Part shown: positions 25,693 through 33,666 of the stretch, one piece after another
Numbering within the stretch: position 1 is the first letter of the stretch
Layout: each line of letters starts with the position of its first letter
Origin: Catenulispora sp. MAP5-51
Lineage (GTDB): Bacteria > Actinomycetota > Actinomycetes > Streptomycetales > Catenulisporaceae
Length of the DNA stretch: 64,000 nucleotides
Assembly: GCF_041261205.1 (NCBI RefSeq)
Contig: NZ_JBGCCH010000022.1
Span: 62,001-126,000 of the forward strand
Reading direction: 5' to 3'
Made by a program: the position numbers and the translations under genes
The notes under the pieces: generated by a model
What the model was told of the DNA's origin: nothing
The model's database searches: none
Seen by the model: the letters and a program-made list of their open reading frames with translations, nothing else

Positions 25693-26244
25693 GTGGGAGC
25701 GGAGAGGGATTTCGACGACTTCTATCTCGGCACGGTGCGCAAGGTGACGGCGCAGATCGTCGCGTTGCTGGGGGACGCCTCGGAGGCCGAGGACGCAGTC
25801 CAGGAGGCCTACGCACGGGCCTGGCAGCGCTGGGACACCGTGTCGAAGATGGACGACCCGGTCGCCTGGGTACGGGTCGTCGCGTATCGGATCAAGGTGT
25901 CGGCGTGGCGGTCGGCCGTCCGGCGGGTCGCCGCGCACCGGCGGCACGGGCCACCCGGGAACGTGCCCGACCACAGCCCTGACGCGGTAGCGCTGATCGC
26001 GGCGTTGCGGCAGATCCCTGAGGCACAGCGGCGGGCAATCGTGTTGTTCCACATCGCGGGGCTGACGATCGAGCAGGTCGCCGCCGAGGTCGGCGCGCCG
26101 ACCGGGACGATCAAGGCACGGCTTTCCCGGGGGCGCGCCGCGCTGGCGGCGCTGTTGGCCGAACCGGATTCCGACGGCCCGGAGGCGGCCTCGCACCTCA
26201 AGGCAGTACTCGACAACGGAAGCGGGGAGCGCAGCTATGCGTGA
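25693..26244 (+). CDS. RNA polymerase sigma factor, SigE family (ECF)
   Basis: 183 residues, GTG start. Region 2 (FDDFYLGTVRKVTAQIVALLG...EDAVQEAYARAWQRWD) and region 4 (LRQIPEAQRRAIVLFHIAGLTIEQVAAEVGAPTGTIKARLSRGR) are intact. The 8-bp overlap with the next gene, a membrane protein, is the usual sigma factor/anti-sigma layout. Confidence 0.92.
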   Translation: MGAERDFDDFYLGTVRKVTAQIVALLGDASEAEDAVQEAYARAWQRWDTVSKMDDPVAWVRVVAYRIKVSAWRSAVRRVAAHRRHGPPGNVPDHSPDAVALIAALRQIPEAQRRAIVLFHIAGLTIEQVAAEVGAPTGTIKARLSRGRAALAALLAEPDSDGPEAASHLKAVLDNGSGERSYA

Positions 26245-26968
26245 CTACCTCGACGAGCGCCTGACCGCCGGCGCGGCGCGTCTGGAGCAGGAAGCCACGG
26301 TCCACTCGCCGGCCGGGGTGCGGGCCCGGGGTGACCAGCGGCGCAGGCGGCACACCGCGACGATGGCGGTGGTGCCGGTGGCCGTCCTGGCGATCGCCGG
26401 GAGCGTGGGGCTGACGTTGCGGCCCTCCGGCGGGCCGTCGCGGCCGAACCTGGGGAGTTCGCCGTCGGTGTCCGACACCCGGACCTCGGCCGCGGGCACG
26501 ACGCCGACGACCAAGCCGGCCAGGCCGACCACGCCGACCGGGCCGGCCACACCAACCACGCCGACCGGGCCGGCCAGGTCCGCCACGCTGGTCGCCACGG
26601 TGGACCTGGCCCGTCACACGCTGATCGTCCTCGACCCACAGGGCAAGTTGGTCAAGACCCTGCCGATCACAGCCGGTTCGTCTGCGCATCCGACCCCGAC
26701 GGGGACCTTCACCGTCGCGGACAAGGAGCCGTCGAAGGAGCTCAGTTCTCCGATGGGTCCGAACACCTACAGCCTGACCGTCACTTCCTTCATCGACCTC
26801 GGTCCGAACGCACCGACGATCTACGCCATGCCCTGGTGGCAGGGCAGCCTGGGCGTGAGGAACACCACCACCGGTGAGATCGGGCTCAGCACCGACGACG
26901 CAGCCTGGCTCTACATGCAGCTGGCCGTCGGTGACACGATCCGGATCGCGAGCGGCGCCGCGGGCTAA
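26237..26968 (+). CDS. Membrane-anchored protein with degenerate L,D-transpeptidase-like domain, putative sigma partner
   Basis: 243 residues: a 40-residue cytoplasmic segment, one helix (about 43-62), a Pro/Thr-rich linker (TTKPARPTTPTGPATPTTPT) and an extracytoplasmic domain. The domain follows the YkuD plan (DLARHTLIVLDPQGKLVKTLP, GSSAHPTPTGTFTV, final VGDTIRIA). However, the expected catalytic HG and SHGC motifs are replaced by AMPWWQGS and TTGEIGLS, and the protein contains no cysteine at all. It therefore cannot be a classic cysteine transpeptidase. Overlap with the sigma gene suggests an anti-sigma or sensor role. Confidence 0.75.
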   Translation: MRDYLDERLTAGAARLEQEATVHSPAGVRARGDQRRRRHTATMAVVPVAVLAIAGSVGLTLRPSGGPSRPNLGSSPSVSDTRTSAAGTTPTTKPARPTTPTGPATPTTPTGPARSATLVATVDLARHTLIVLDPQGKLVKTLPITAGSSAHPTPTGTFTVADKEPSKELSSPMGPNTYSLTVTSFIDLGPNAPTIYAMPWWQGSLGVRNTTTGEIGLSTDDAAWLYMQLAVGDTIRIASGAAG

Positions 26969-27744
26969 GCCCGCCGGGCCGTGTAGACGACCGTCAGCCG
27001 TGGATCCTCGACGCTCCCGCCGAGGTCGTCGATGATCCCGGCGAGCCGGTCCAGGAACTCCGTATGAGCCGCCGGTGCCAGTTCGGCGATGTTCGGGAAC
27101 GTCGACCACTGGTCGCGCGCGGTCTGCGGAGTCAGGGTCTGCTGCCATTCGATCATGTCGACCTGGACGTCCTCGAAGTAGCCCCCGGCAGTCAGCTGCG
27201 CGCGCCACCGGTCGGTGTCCAGGACGTGGGAGCGGCTGGCGCGGTAGCCGGTTTCGGAAGGCAGCAGGTCGTGGTAGACGTCGTCGAGGCGGTCGCGGAA
27301 CAGGGTGGGGCGGTTGGCGTCGCCGAACTCGGTCCACCAGGCCGCCAGCCAGCCTCCGGGCCGGACCTGGCGGCCGATCTGCGCGGTGGAGGTGTCGGGG
27401 TCGAGCCAGTGCAGGGCGGTGGCGGCGGCGGCGAGGTCGAAGCCGCCGGGCAGGTCGGCGGTCTCGAAGTCGGAGACGACGACGTCCAGCCGGTCGCCCG
27501 CGTGTTCGGCGGACAGGATCGCGGCCAGGCTCTCGCCGGGTTCGACGGCGACGACGTGGGCGCCGGCCGCCAGGAGGGGTCCGGTGGCCAGGCCGCTGCC
27601 GGCACCGATCTCCAGGACTCGGGCGCCTGGGCGGAGTCCGCAGCGGTCGGCCAGGAGGTCGAAGACGGCGTCGGGGTAGGGCGGGCGGCCGCGGCGGTAG
27701 GTGGGCGCGTCGGTGTTGAAGGACATCCGGCGGCTGTTGCGCAT
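26965..27744 (-). CDS. Class I SAM-dependent methyltransferase
   Basis: 259 residues from the ATG at 27744; an alternative is 27726. SAM-binding motif I is VLEIGAGSGLATGPL, the acidic end of strand 2 is VAVEPG, and FDLAAAATALHWLDPD is motif III with the common ALHW signature of this group. The substrate is unknown. The frame stays open upstream through an S/T/E/P-rich low-complexity stretch with no good ribosome site. It ends 4 bp inside the converging gene at 26237. Confidence 0.85.
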   Translation of the reverse strand: MRNSRRMSFNTDAPTYRRGRPPYPDAVFDLLADRCGLRPGARVLEIGAGSGLATGPLLAAGAHVVAVEPGESLAAILSAEHAGDRLDVVVSDFETADLPGGFDLAAAATALHWLDPDTSTAQIGRQVRPGGWLAAWWTEFGDANRPTLFRDRLDDVYHDLLPSETGYRASRSHVLDTDRWRAQLTAGGYFEDVQVDMIEWQQTLTPQTARDQWSTFPNIAELAPAAHTEFLDRLAGIIDDLGGSVEDPRLTVVYTARRA

Positions 27745-27884
27745 CTGTGTCGGGTCAGTGCTCGGCGCGGGCTCGGTACTCTGCGCGGGCTCGGTGGCTG
27801 GTGATGATTCAGGGCTCGATGATCGTTCCGCGTGATCGTTCACCACGGCACTGTGCCAGTCCGAGCCCGCCGACCAGAAATGGT

Positions 27885-27914
27885 TTTGGCGGATGCCGCG
27901 GGGCATCCGCCAAA
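27885..27914 (-). terminator. Perfect 13-bp hairpin
   Basis: TTTGGCGGATGCC and GGCATCCGCCAAA are exact inverted repeats around a 4-nt loop. It lies 14 bp after the stop of the SPFH gene on the minus strand and before the methyltransferase, so it most likely ends SPFH transcription. The run of three T/A pairs at the base gives a weak U-tract only. Confidence 0.75.
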
Positions 27915-27928
27915 GGCGAGCCGAGGCC

Positions 27929-29470
27929 CTACTCCCCCGTCTTCATCGCGCTGAGCACCGCCGATATCTGCGCGACGATGCCGGCGAGCGTGCCGGGGTC
28001 GGATCCGCCGACCGTCACAGCCTTGTACTCCGAGGGCGCGGGCAGGTGCTCCACGATCTCGGGCAGCCGTCCGATCAGCTCCGCCTGCAACGCCGCCGCC
28101 GAACGTGCGTTCGCGATCTCCGCCCGGACTCGTTCCCGTTCCAGTTCCATCAGCTGCCGGTCGTGGTCGGCGGCGTGCCGGGCGCGGGCGGCGGCGAGTT
28201 CGGCTTCCAGCCGCATGCGGCTCAGCTCCTGCTCCTCCTCCAGCCGCAAGCGTGCCATGACGGTTTCCTGTTCGTGCCGTTCGCGTTCCAGGGCCAGCGT
28301 GTGCAGGCGGGTGTGGTGTGCCTCGTCTGCGGCTTTGCGGGCGTTGGCCTGGGAGTGCTCGTCGCGGCGTGCCTGTTCCCCGGCGTCGCGGTCGAACTCG
28401 CGGGCGGCGTTCAGGGCCCGCAGTTCGGACAGCTCGCGCTCGTCGGACAGGCGGCGGGTCTCCTGCTTGCGGTTCTCGGCCATCCGGCTGTCGGTGATCA
28501 CGCTGTCGGCGGCCAGTTCGGCCAGCGCGGCCAGGCGGCCCTGCTCGGAGCGGAACGGCTTTTGCAGGTTCTCCCACAGCGTCTTGGAGCTGACCACCGC
28601 CTCCTTGATCTGGACGGTGACGATCCGCAGGCCCAGGCCGTCCTCGGCCTGCCCCGCGCCCTCGGCGACGCCGCGCAGCCGGGCCGTGAGCTCCTCGATG
28701 ATGGGCTGCCGGTCGGAGAGCACCTCGTGCACGCTCATGGTGGCGACCTTGTCCTTGATCGCCGCCTCGGCCTGCTCGCGCAGCTGCAGGTTCACCAGCC
28801 GCATCGGGTCCTCCGGGTCGGAGAAGTCCAGTTTGCGGTAGGCGGTGCCGAAGTCCTCGATGATCCACTGTACGTAGGCCTGGACCAGGATGCCCTGCAA
28901 CTCGCTGCATATGCAGAACGCGTTCATCAAGATCGTCTGCATCGCGCCGGGCACGACCAGGAAGGAGTCGGTGGCCGGCCGGTAGCGGAAGGAGACGCCG
29001 AGGCCGATGTGCCGGGGCTTGCTCTCGCCGCGGCGGGTGTGGACCACGAACGCGTTCGGCGGGACCAGCACCGTCTTGAAGCGTCCGACACCGGTGACGC
29101 GCACCTCGACGCTGTTGGCCGGTGTCGATCCGACGCCGCGTCCGGCGTCGGCCTCGGCGGAGAAGCGTTCCAGGCGTGCGGCGCGGCCGCGGCTCGGGGC
29201 ACCCGGACCGCCGCCGCCCGGGGCCGGGGCGGGCTTTGAAAGGGACGGAGGCATCGGTTCGGGCATCCCTCCAGGAGCCGAAGGCATCGGCGGGTAAGGC
29301 ACTGACAGTTGCTGCGGCGGGGCGATCGAGCGTTCCCGCTTCTCCGCCTTCTCTCCGCGCTGACCGCCCGTGGTAGAACCGGCGTAACCCTTGGAGCGCA
29401 GATCGGACTCCAGACGTTCTTGGTTGGCCAAGACATCGTCGAGATACGTGTTGCGGCCTTGGTCCGCCAC
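27929..29470 (-). CDS. SPFH/band-7 domain protein
   Basis: 513 residues from the GTG at 29470, with AGGGGGTGA upstream. A disordered Pro/Gly-rich N-terminus (to about 130) precedes an SPFH domain (VEVRVTGVGRFKTVLVPPNA, LGLRIVTVQIKEAVVSSKTLW) and a long Glu/Arg-rich coiled coil (about 330-460) built of ERERHEQE-like heptads. No clear membrane helix is present. Such proteins form oligomeric scaffolds at membranes; the partner is unknown. The longer frame to 29740 runs through a tandem repeat and is not likely to be translated. Confidence 0.83.
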   Translation of the reverse strand: MADQGRNTYLDDVLANQERLESDLRSKGYAGSTTGGQRGEKAEKRERSIAPPQQLSVPYPPMPSAPGGMPEPMPPSLSKPAPAPGGGGPGAPSRGRAARLERFSAEADAGRGVGSTPANSVEVRVTGVGRFKTVLVPPNAFVVHTRRGESKPRHIGLGVSFRYRPATDSFLVVPGAMQTILMNAFCICSELQGILVQAYVQWIIEDFGTAYRKLDFSDPEDPMRLVNLQLREQAEAAIKDKVATMSVHEVLSDRQPIIEELTARLRGVAEGAGQAEDGLGLRIVTVQIKEAVVSSKTLWENLQKPFRSEQGRLAALAELAADSVITDSRMAENRKQETRRLSDERELSELRALNAAREFDRDAGEQARRDEHSQANARKAADEAHHTRLHTLALERERHEQETVMARLRLEEEQELSRMRLEAELAAARARHAADHDRQLMELERERVRAEIANARSAAALQAELIGRLPEIVEHLPAPSEYKAVTVGGSDPGTLAGIVAQISAVLSAMKTGE

Positions 29471-29533
29471 GATGTCACCCCCTGGATAGTCGCAATGGTG
29501 ACGGAACCGTAGCAGGGCTCGACGACAGGTGGA

Positions 29534-29621
29534 GGCCGAATCCGGCAGGGTCCGAGGCTGAATCCGGCAGGGTCCGGGGCCGAATCGGGCCGGGCCGCAG
29601 GCGCAGTCGGGCAGGGCCAAA
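29534..29621. repeat. Four 22-bp tandem repeats
   Basis: Units start at 29534, 29556, 29578 and 29600. The first two share GAATCCGGCAGGGTCCG exactly; the third and fourth have decayed. It lies in the divergent gap between the SPFH gene and the aminotransferase gene, where a promoter for either gene would have to sit. Confidence 0.85.
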
Positions 29622-29675
29622 GCGCCGGAAGTGGCCCTTGGGCCCGGCCGCCGGCGGCAATTACGATCATCAGGC

Positions 29676-30842
29676 ATGGAAACCCTCGACAACCCTCTGT
29701 GGGGCGACGACTGGACCGAGGTCCGTGCCCTGTTCGACACCCTCCAGGTCGGCCACGCCTATCTGAACCACGGCGGCTTCGGCAACTCCCCGCGCACCGT
29801 GATGCTCGCCCAGCGGCAATGGCGGGCGCGGATGAACGCCAACGCCACCCGGTTCTTCCGCCGGGAGGTGGCACCGGGGATGGCCACGGCGAGCCGTGCC
29901 GTCGCGGAATTCCTGGGTGCCCCGGCCGGCGACTCCGTGGCGCTGGTCACGAACGTCACCGCGGCCACCACCATCGCGGTGGACTCGGTCCCGCTGGCCG
30001 CCGGGGACGAGTTCCTGGTCACCGACCACGGCTACCTGACCGCCACCTCGGCCGCGCAGCGCCGGGCCCGGGAGGTCGGGGCGAGCGTGGTGACCGCGCG
30101 GATACCGCTGACCGCCGACGCCGCCGAGATCGCGCGGATCGTGCTGGCCGCGGTGACACCGCGCACGAAGGTGGCCCTGATCGATCACATCACCTCCTCG
30201 ACCGCACGCCGGTTCCCCATCGAGGAGCTGGTACCGGCGCTGCAGGAACGCGGCGTGATCGTCATCGTCGACGCCGCGCACGCCCCCGGCATGGTGCCGA
30301 TCGACCTGGCGGCGCTGAACCCGGACTTCTGGGGCGGGAACCTGCACAAGTGGGGGTACGCGCCGCGTTCGGCCGGGGCGTTCTGGGCCACGCCGAAGTG
30401 GCGTCCGGCGCTGCGCAACCCGATCGTGTCGTGGGGCCAGGACGAGGAGTTCCCGCTGAACCTGCAGGAGATCGGCACCCACGACCCCACGTCGCGGCTG
30501 TGCGCGCCGAACGGCATCGCGTTCCTGCGGGCGCTGGGCCCGCAGCGCGTACGGGAGCACAACGTGAAGCTCGCCGAGTACGGGCAGGCGGCGCTGGCCT
30601 CGGCGCTGGACGTCGATCCGGCGACGCTGCCGGGCGATGCGGGGGTGTCGATGCGGCTGGTGCCGCTGCCGGTCCCGTACGACGACCCGCGCGACCTGCA
30701 GGCCGAGATCTCCGACCGGCTCGGCGTCGAGGTGTCGGTGCCGAAGTGGAACGGGATGACGCTGCTGCGGGTGAGCGCGAACGTGTACAACGCCCCGTCG
30801 GAGTACGACAGGCTGGCCGCGGGGATCAGGTCCGTTCTGTAG
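29676..30842 (+). CDS. Class V aminotransferase-fold PLP enzyme, isopenicillin-N-epimerase-like
   Basis: 388 residues from the ATG at 29676. The PLP lysine lies in GGNLHKWGYAPRSAGAFWA, the cofactor Asp in VIVDAAHAPGMVPIDLAAL, and the N-terminus (AYLNHGGFGNSPRTVM) is typical of the CefD/EgtE-like branch. Reactions in this group include amino-acid epimerisation and C-S lyase cleavage. The 3' end overlaps the opposing racemase gene by 17 bp. Confidence 0.87.
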   Translation: METLDNPLWGDDWTEVRALFDTLQVGHAYLNHGGFGNSPRTVMLAQRQWRARMNANATRFFRREVAPGMATASRAVAEFLGAPAGDSVALVTNVTAATTIAVDSVPLAAGDEFLVTDHGYLTATSAAQRRAREVGASVVTARIPLTADAAEIARIVLAAVTPRTKVALIDHITSSTARRFPIEELVPALQERGVIVIVDAAHAPGMVPIDLAALNPDFWGGNLHKWGYAPRSAGAFWATPKWRPALRNPIVSWGQDEEFPLNLQEIGTHDPTSRLCAPNGIAFLRALGPQRVREHNVKLAEYGQAALASALDVDPATLPGDAGVSMRLVPLPVPYDDPRDLQAEISDRLGVEVSVPKWNGMTLLRVSANVYNAPSEYDRLAAGIRSVL

Positions 30843-31596
30843 CGATCGGCGAGGGTGCGGGAGCGACCGGACCGCCGTACCACGTCGGCAGGGCGCGCGC
30901 GCCGGTCGCCACGTCCAAGGCGGCGCGCGCCTGCAGCCGGGTGGAGTCCAGGGTCGGCAGCGGCGAGGTCTCGGGGGTGATCAGCAGGGGGATCTCGGTG
31001 CAGACCAGGGCGACGGCGTCGCAGCCTTGGTCGGCGAGGTGTTCGATGACGTGCTGGTAGGCGGTGCGGGCGGTGTCGGTGAAGACGCCGTTGACGAGTT
31101 CGTCGAAGATGATGGTGTCGACCGTCGTGCGGTCGGCGGGGTCCGGTGCGGCCGCTTCGATGCCGCGGGCGGCGAGGGCGCGGGGGTATACGGGCCCTTC
31201 CATGGTGAACCGGGTGCCCAGGATGCCGACTTTGCGGTGGCCGCGGGCGGCTGCTTCGTCGGCGACTACTTCGGCGATGTGCAGGCCGGGGATCGGGTAG
31301 GGGTCGCCGTCGAGTTCGAAGGCCAGGTGGGCGGTGTTGTCGGGGCAGATGAAGAAGTCGGCGCCGGCGGCGGCGAGGCGTTCGGCGCTTTCGCGCAGGA
31401 TGGCGCGTACCGCGTGGTAGTCCCCGGATTCCCAGTACGGCATGGAGCGGGACAGCGGGATCAGGTCGAGGGTGACGTCGGGGTGTGCGTGGGGGCCGAG
31501 GCGGGCGAAGCCTTCGCGGCAGAAGGTCTGGAAGGACAGGGCGGCGCCTTCGGCGGAGTGCGCGAGGATGCCTAGGTGGCGGTGGTTCTTCTGCAT
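30826..31596 (-). CDS. Aspartate/glutamate racemase-family protein with one catalytic Cys replaced
   Basis: 256 residues from the ATG at 31596 (MQKNHRHLGILAHSAEG). The second catalytic motif ALVCTEIPLL keeps its cysteine, but the first motif reads ICPDNTAH, with Asp where two-cysteine racemases have Cys before the conserved NT; a cysteine lies two residues earlier. It may be a one-base or lyase-type variant such as those seen in the YgeA branch. It converges on the PLP enzyme, and both may act on the same amino acid. Confidence 0.82.
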   Translation of the reverse strand: MQKNHRHLGILAHSAEGAALSFQTFCREGFARLGPHAHPDVTLDLIPLSRSMPYWESGDYHAVRAILRESAERLAAAGADFFICPDNTAHLAFELDGDPYPIPGLHIAEVVADEAAARGHRKVGILGTRFTMEGPVYPRALAARGIEAAAPDPADRTTVDTIIFDELVNGVFTDTARTAYQHVIEHLADQGCDAVALVCTEIPLLITPETSPLPTLDSTRLQARAALDVATGARALPTWYGGPVAPAPSPIATERT

Positions 31597-31657
31597 CGAC
31601 GTATTGTCCCGTGCCTCAAGCGTTCCGCTCTGGTGCGTCGTCGGCGATGCTAGAAGG

Positions 31658-32266
31658 ATGCGGCTGCGACGGGAGAGGGGCGCCGGCTGGCGGATCGCTG
31701 TGGGCGACCGGCAGACGATGACGATGGCTTTGTGGCTGCGGGACGCCTCGGGTATGAGGCCGGATCTGGACCCGGCGATCCCGCCGCTGGATCCGCCGGT
31801 GGAGGTGGACAAGAGGCTGGCGGCGCTGGCCGGGCCGCGGGCCACCGCGCAGTGGACCGGGTTGTGGCTGGGGCTGTGGGAGGGCCGGCTGGAGGACTGG
31901 TTCACCTTGCAGACGCTCGGTCCTCCGGGCTTTGAGTTGCTCGTCCGTTCCCCGGAGCTGAAGAAGCTGGTCGAGGCGGGCTTCCTGGAGGCTGCACGAT
32001 GGTCGGCCGAGTTCCGCCTGATGGCCTCGCGCGGCAGCGGGGCGCCGACGTCGGTGGCGCGCGAGCCGGCCGCGGTGGTGCGGCAGTTGGAGAACGAGTT
32101 GGGGCGTCAGGCACAAGAGTTCGAACTCGATATCACGGTGCTGCCGGTGGCCGGGCGGGTGTTCTGGCCGTTGGCGGACGGCGGGCTGGTCGTGAGCGGG
32201 AACCTGCTGCGGGACGCGTCGGCGTTCCGGGCGCTGCTTTATGACGTGCTGGCGGCAATGGTGTAG
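31658..32266 (+). CDS. Hypothetical protein
   Basis: 202 residues from the ATG at 31658, with AGAAGG upstream. It has the WRIAVGDRQTMTMALWLRDASGMRP start and a hydrophobic end (LVVSGNLLRDASAFRALLYDVL). No membrane helix or known motif is seen. It lies in tandem with the hypothetical gene at 32299, so the two may be linked. Confidence 0.65.
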   Translation: MRLRRERGAGWRIAVGDRQTMTMALWLRDASGMRPDLDPAIPPLDPPVEVDKRLAALAGPRATAQWTGLWLGLWEGRLEDWFTLQTLGPPGFELLVRSPELKKLVEAGFLEAARWSAEFRLMASRGSGAPTSVAREPAAVVRQLENELGRQAQEFELDITVLPVAGRVFWPLADGGLVVSGNLLRDASAFRALLYDVLAAMV

Positions 32267-32298
32267 GGCTGGCGCTGGTGTAGGGCTACGGTCTGGGC

Positions 32299-32829
32299 GT
32301 GGCTGAGATCGAGTGGGAGACGCTTGCGGAGGTAGTACGGGCGCGGGTGGACGAGCTGGTGCTGGCGGACCAGCGGTTCCGTGCCGTACACGAACTAGTC
32401 CGGAACGACGGTGGGGAACGGGTCCAGGTGGGGACCGCTCAACGGCTCGTCTGGGCTCGACAGAAGGTGCTCGCGGATCGGATTCAACGCCGGCCCGCGC
32501 CGCCGCGCGACCTGGCGACGTTGACCGCCGCGATCTCGGCGCTGCCGAGGACTCCGGATGCGATCGAAGCGCTCTGGGACGGGGACAGTACCGGATGGAT
32601 GGTGCGCCTGGAGGCCGTGACGGCTGATCCGCGCACCGAGAAGTGTCTGACGATCATCCGGCACGGTGGTGACATCCGGCTGTTCAACGGCCGGGTGCCG
32701 CCGTGGCCGGAGGCTCACGAGGCCGCCGAGCTGGGAACGGCGCTGGCGAAGACTTTCGGCGTACCGTTCTACTTCCCGTACCCCGATGCCCCTGAGCTGC
32801 CCGACATCCGCTGGTGGGACACGGTGTGA
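32299..32829 (+). CDS. Hypothetical protein
   Basis: 176 residues, GTG start, soluble. The end, FGVPFYFPYPDAPELPDIRWWD, is aromatic and may form a distinct fold edge. No family is recognised. It begins 32 bp after the previous gene's stop, between short GTAGGGCT repeats, and ends 35 bp before a TetR gene in the same direction. Confidence 0.65.
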   Translation: MAEIEWETLAEVVRARVDELVLADQRFRAVHELVRNDGGERVQVGTAQRLVWARQKVLADRIQRRPAPPRDLATLTAAISALPRTPDAIEALWDGDSTGWMVRLEAVTADPRTEKCLTIIRHGGDIRLFNGRVPPWPEAHEAAELGTALAKTFGVPFYFPYPDAPELPDIRWWDTV

Positions 32830-32864
32830 CCGTCGGCCGGCGATCGGCGGCTACTGTGAGAATC

Positions 32865-33452
32865 ATGACCGCCCCCGCCGCCAAACGCCCCGGTCGCCGG
32901 CCCGGGTCGGCCGACACCCGCGGGCAGATCCTGGACGCGGCGCGCGCCGAGTTCGCTTCGCGGGGCTATGAGAAGGCGACGGTGCGGGGTATCGCGCGGG
33001 CCGCGGGGGTGGATGCGGCGCTGGTGCACCACTACTTCGGGTCGAAGGAGCAGGTGTTCGTCGCGGCGTTGGAGTTCCCGGTGGATCCGGCGGTGGTGCT
33101 GGAGCAGGTGGCCGGGGATTCGGCGGGGATCGGGGAGCGGCTGGCGCGGTATGTGGTGGGGCTGTGGGAGGTGCCGCAGGCGCGGGAGCGGTTGTTGGCG
33201 GTGCTGCGGACGATCGCTTCGAACGGGGATATGGCGGCCCTGGTGCGCGGGTTCGCCCGGCCGCGGCTGGTGGTGCCGTTGGCGGCGCGGGTCGGGGGTC
33301 CGGATGCCGAGGCGCGGGTGGAGATGGCGCTGGCGCAGATCATCGGGTTGGCGATGGCGCGGTATGTGATCGGGGTGGAGCCGGTGGCTTCGCTGGGTTC
33401 GGAGGAGTTGGTGGGGTTGTTGGCGCCGGCTTTGCAGCGGTTCTTGGGCTGA
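32865..33452 (+). CDS. TetR-family transcriptional regulator
   Basis: 195 residues from the ATG at 32865. The DNA-binding helix-turn-helix is QILDAARAEFASRGYEKATVRGIARAAGVDAALVHHYFGSK (in segments), with the usual ligand domain after it (TetR_C type with FPVDPAVVLEQV). Its partner gene is not clear; the EmrB gene at 33667 is convergent and has its own TetR on the other side. Confidence 0.9.
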   Translation: MTAPAAKRPGRRPGSADTRGQILDAARAEFASRGYEKATVRGIARAAGVDAALVHHYFGSKEQVFVAALEFPVDPAVVLEQVAGDSAGIGERLARYVVGLWEVPQARERLLAVLRTIASNGDMAALVRGFARPRLVVPLAARVGGPDAEARVEMALAQIIGLAMARYVIGVEPVASLGSEELVGLLAPALQRFLG

Positions 33453-33666
33453 GGTTTGCGCGGTGGGGGCGGTGGGCCTACGGTCTGGCGGGTCCGGCTG
33501 GTCGGGCCATCGGTCGTGCCCATGCGGCCCTGGCTGCTCGGGCCTTTGGCAGTGCCCGGTTCTCCGAGCTGAGCTAACACCGTGACCTGAAACCGTTGTG
33601 GCGCAATGCGAACCGGTTTTTCCGGTCCGCACCGCGCCGCCTTCGGGGTCGGGTGGCAGTGTCCGC

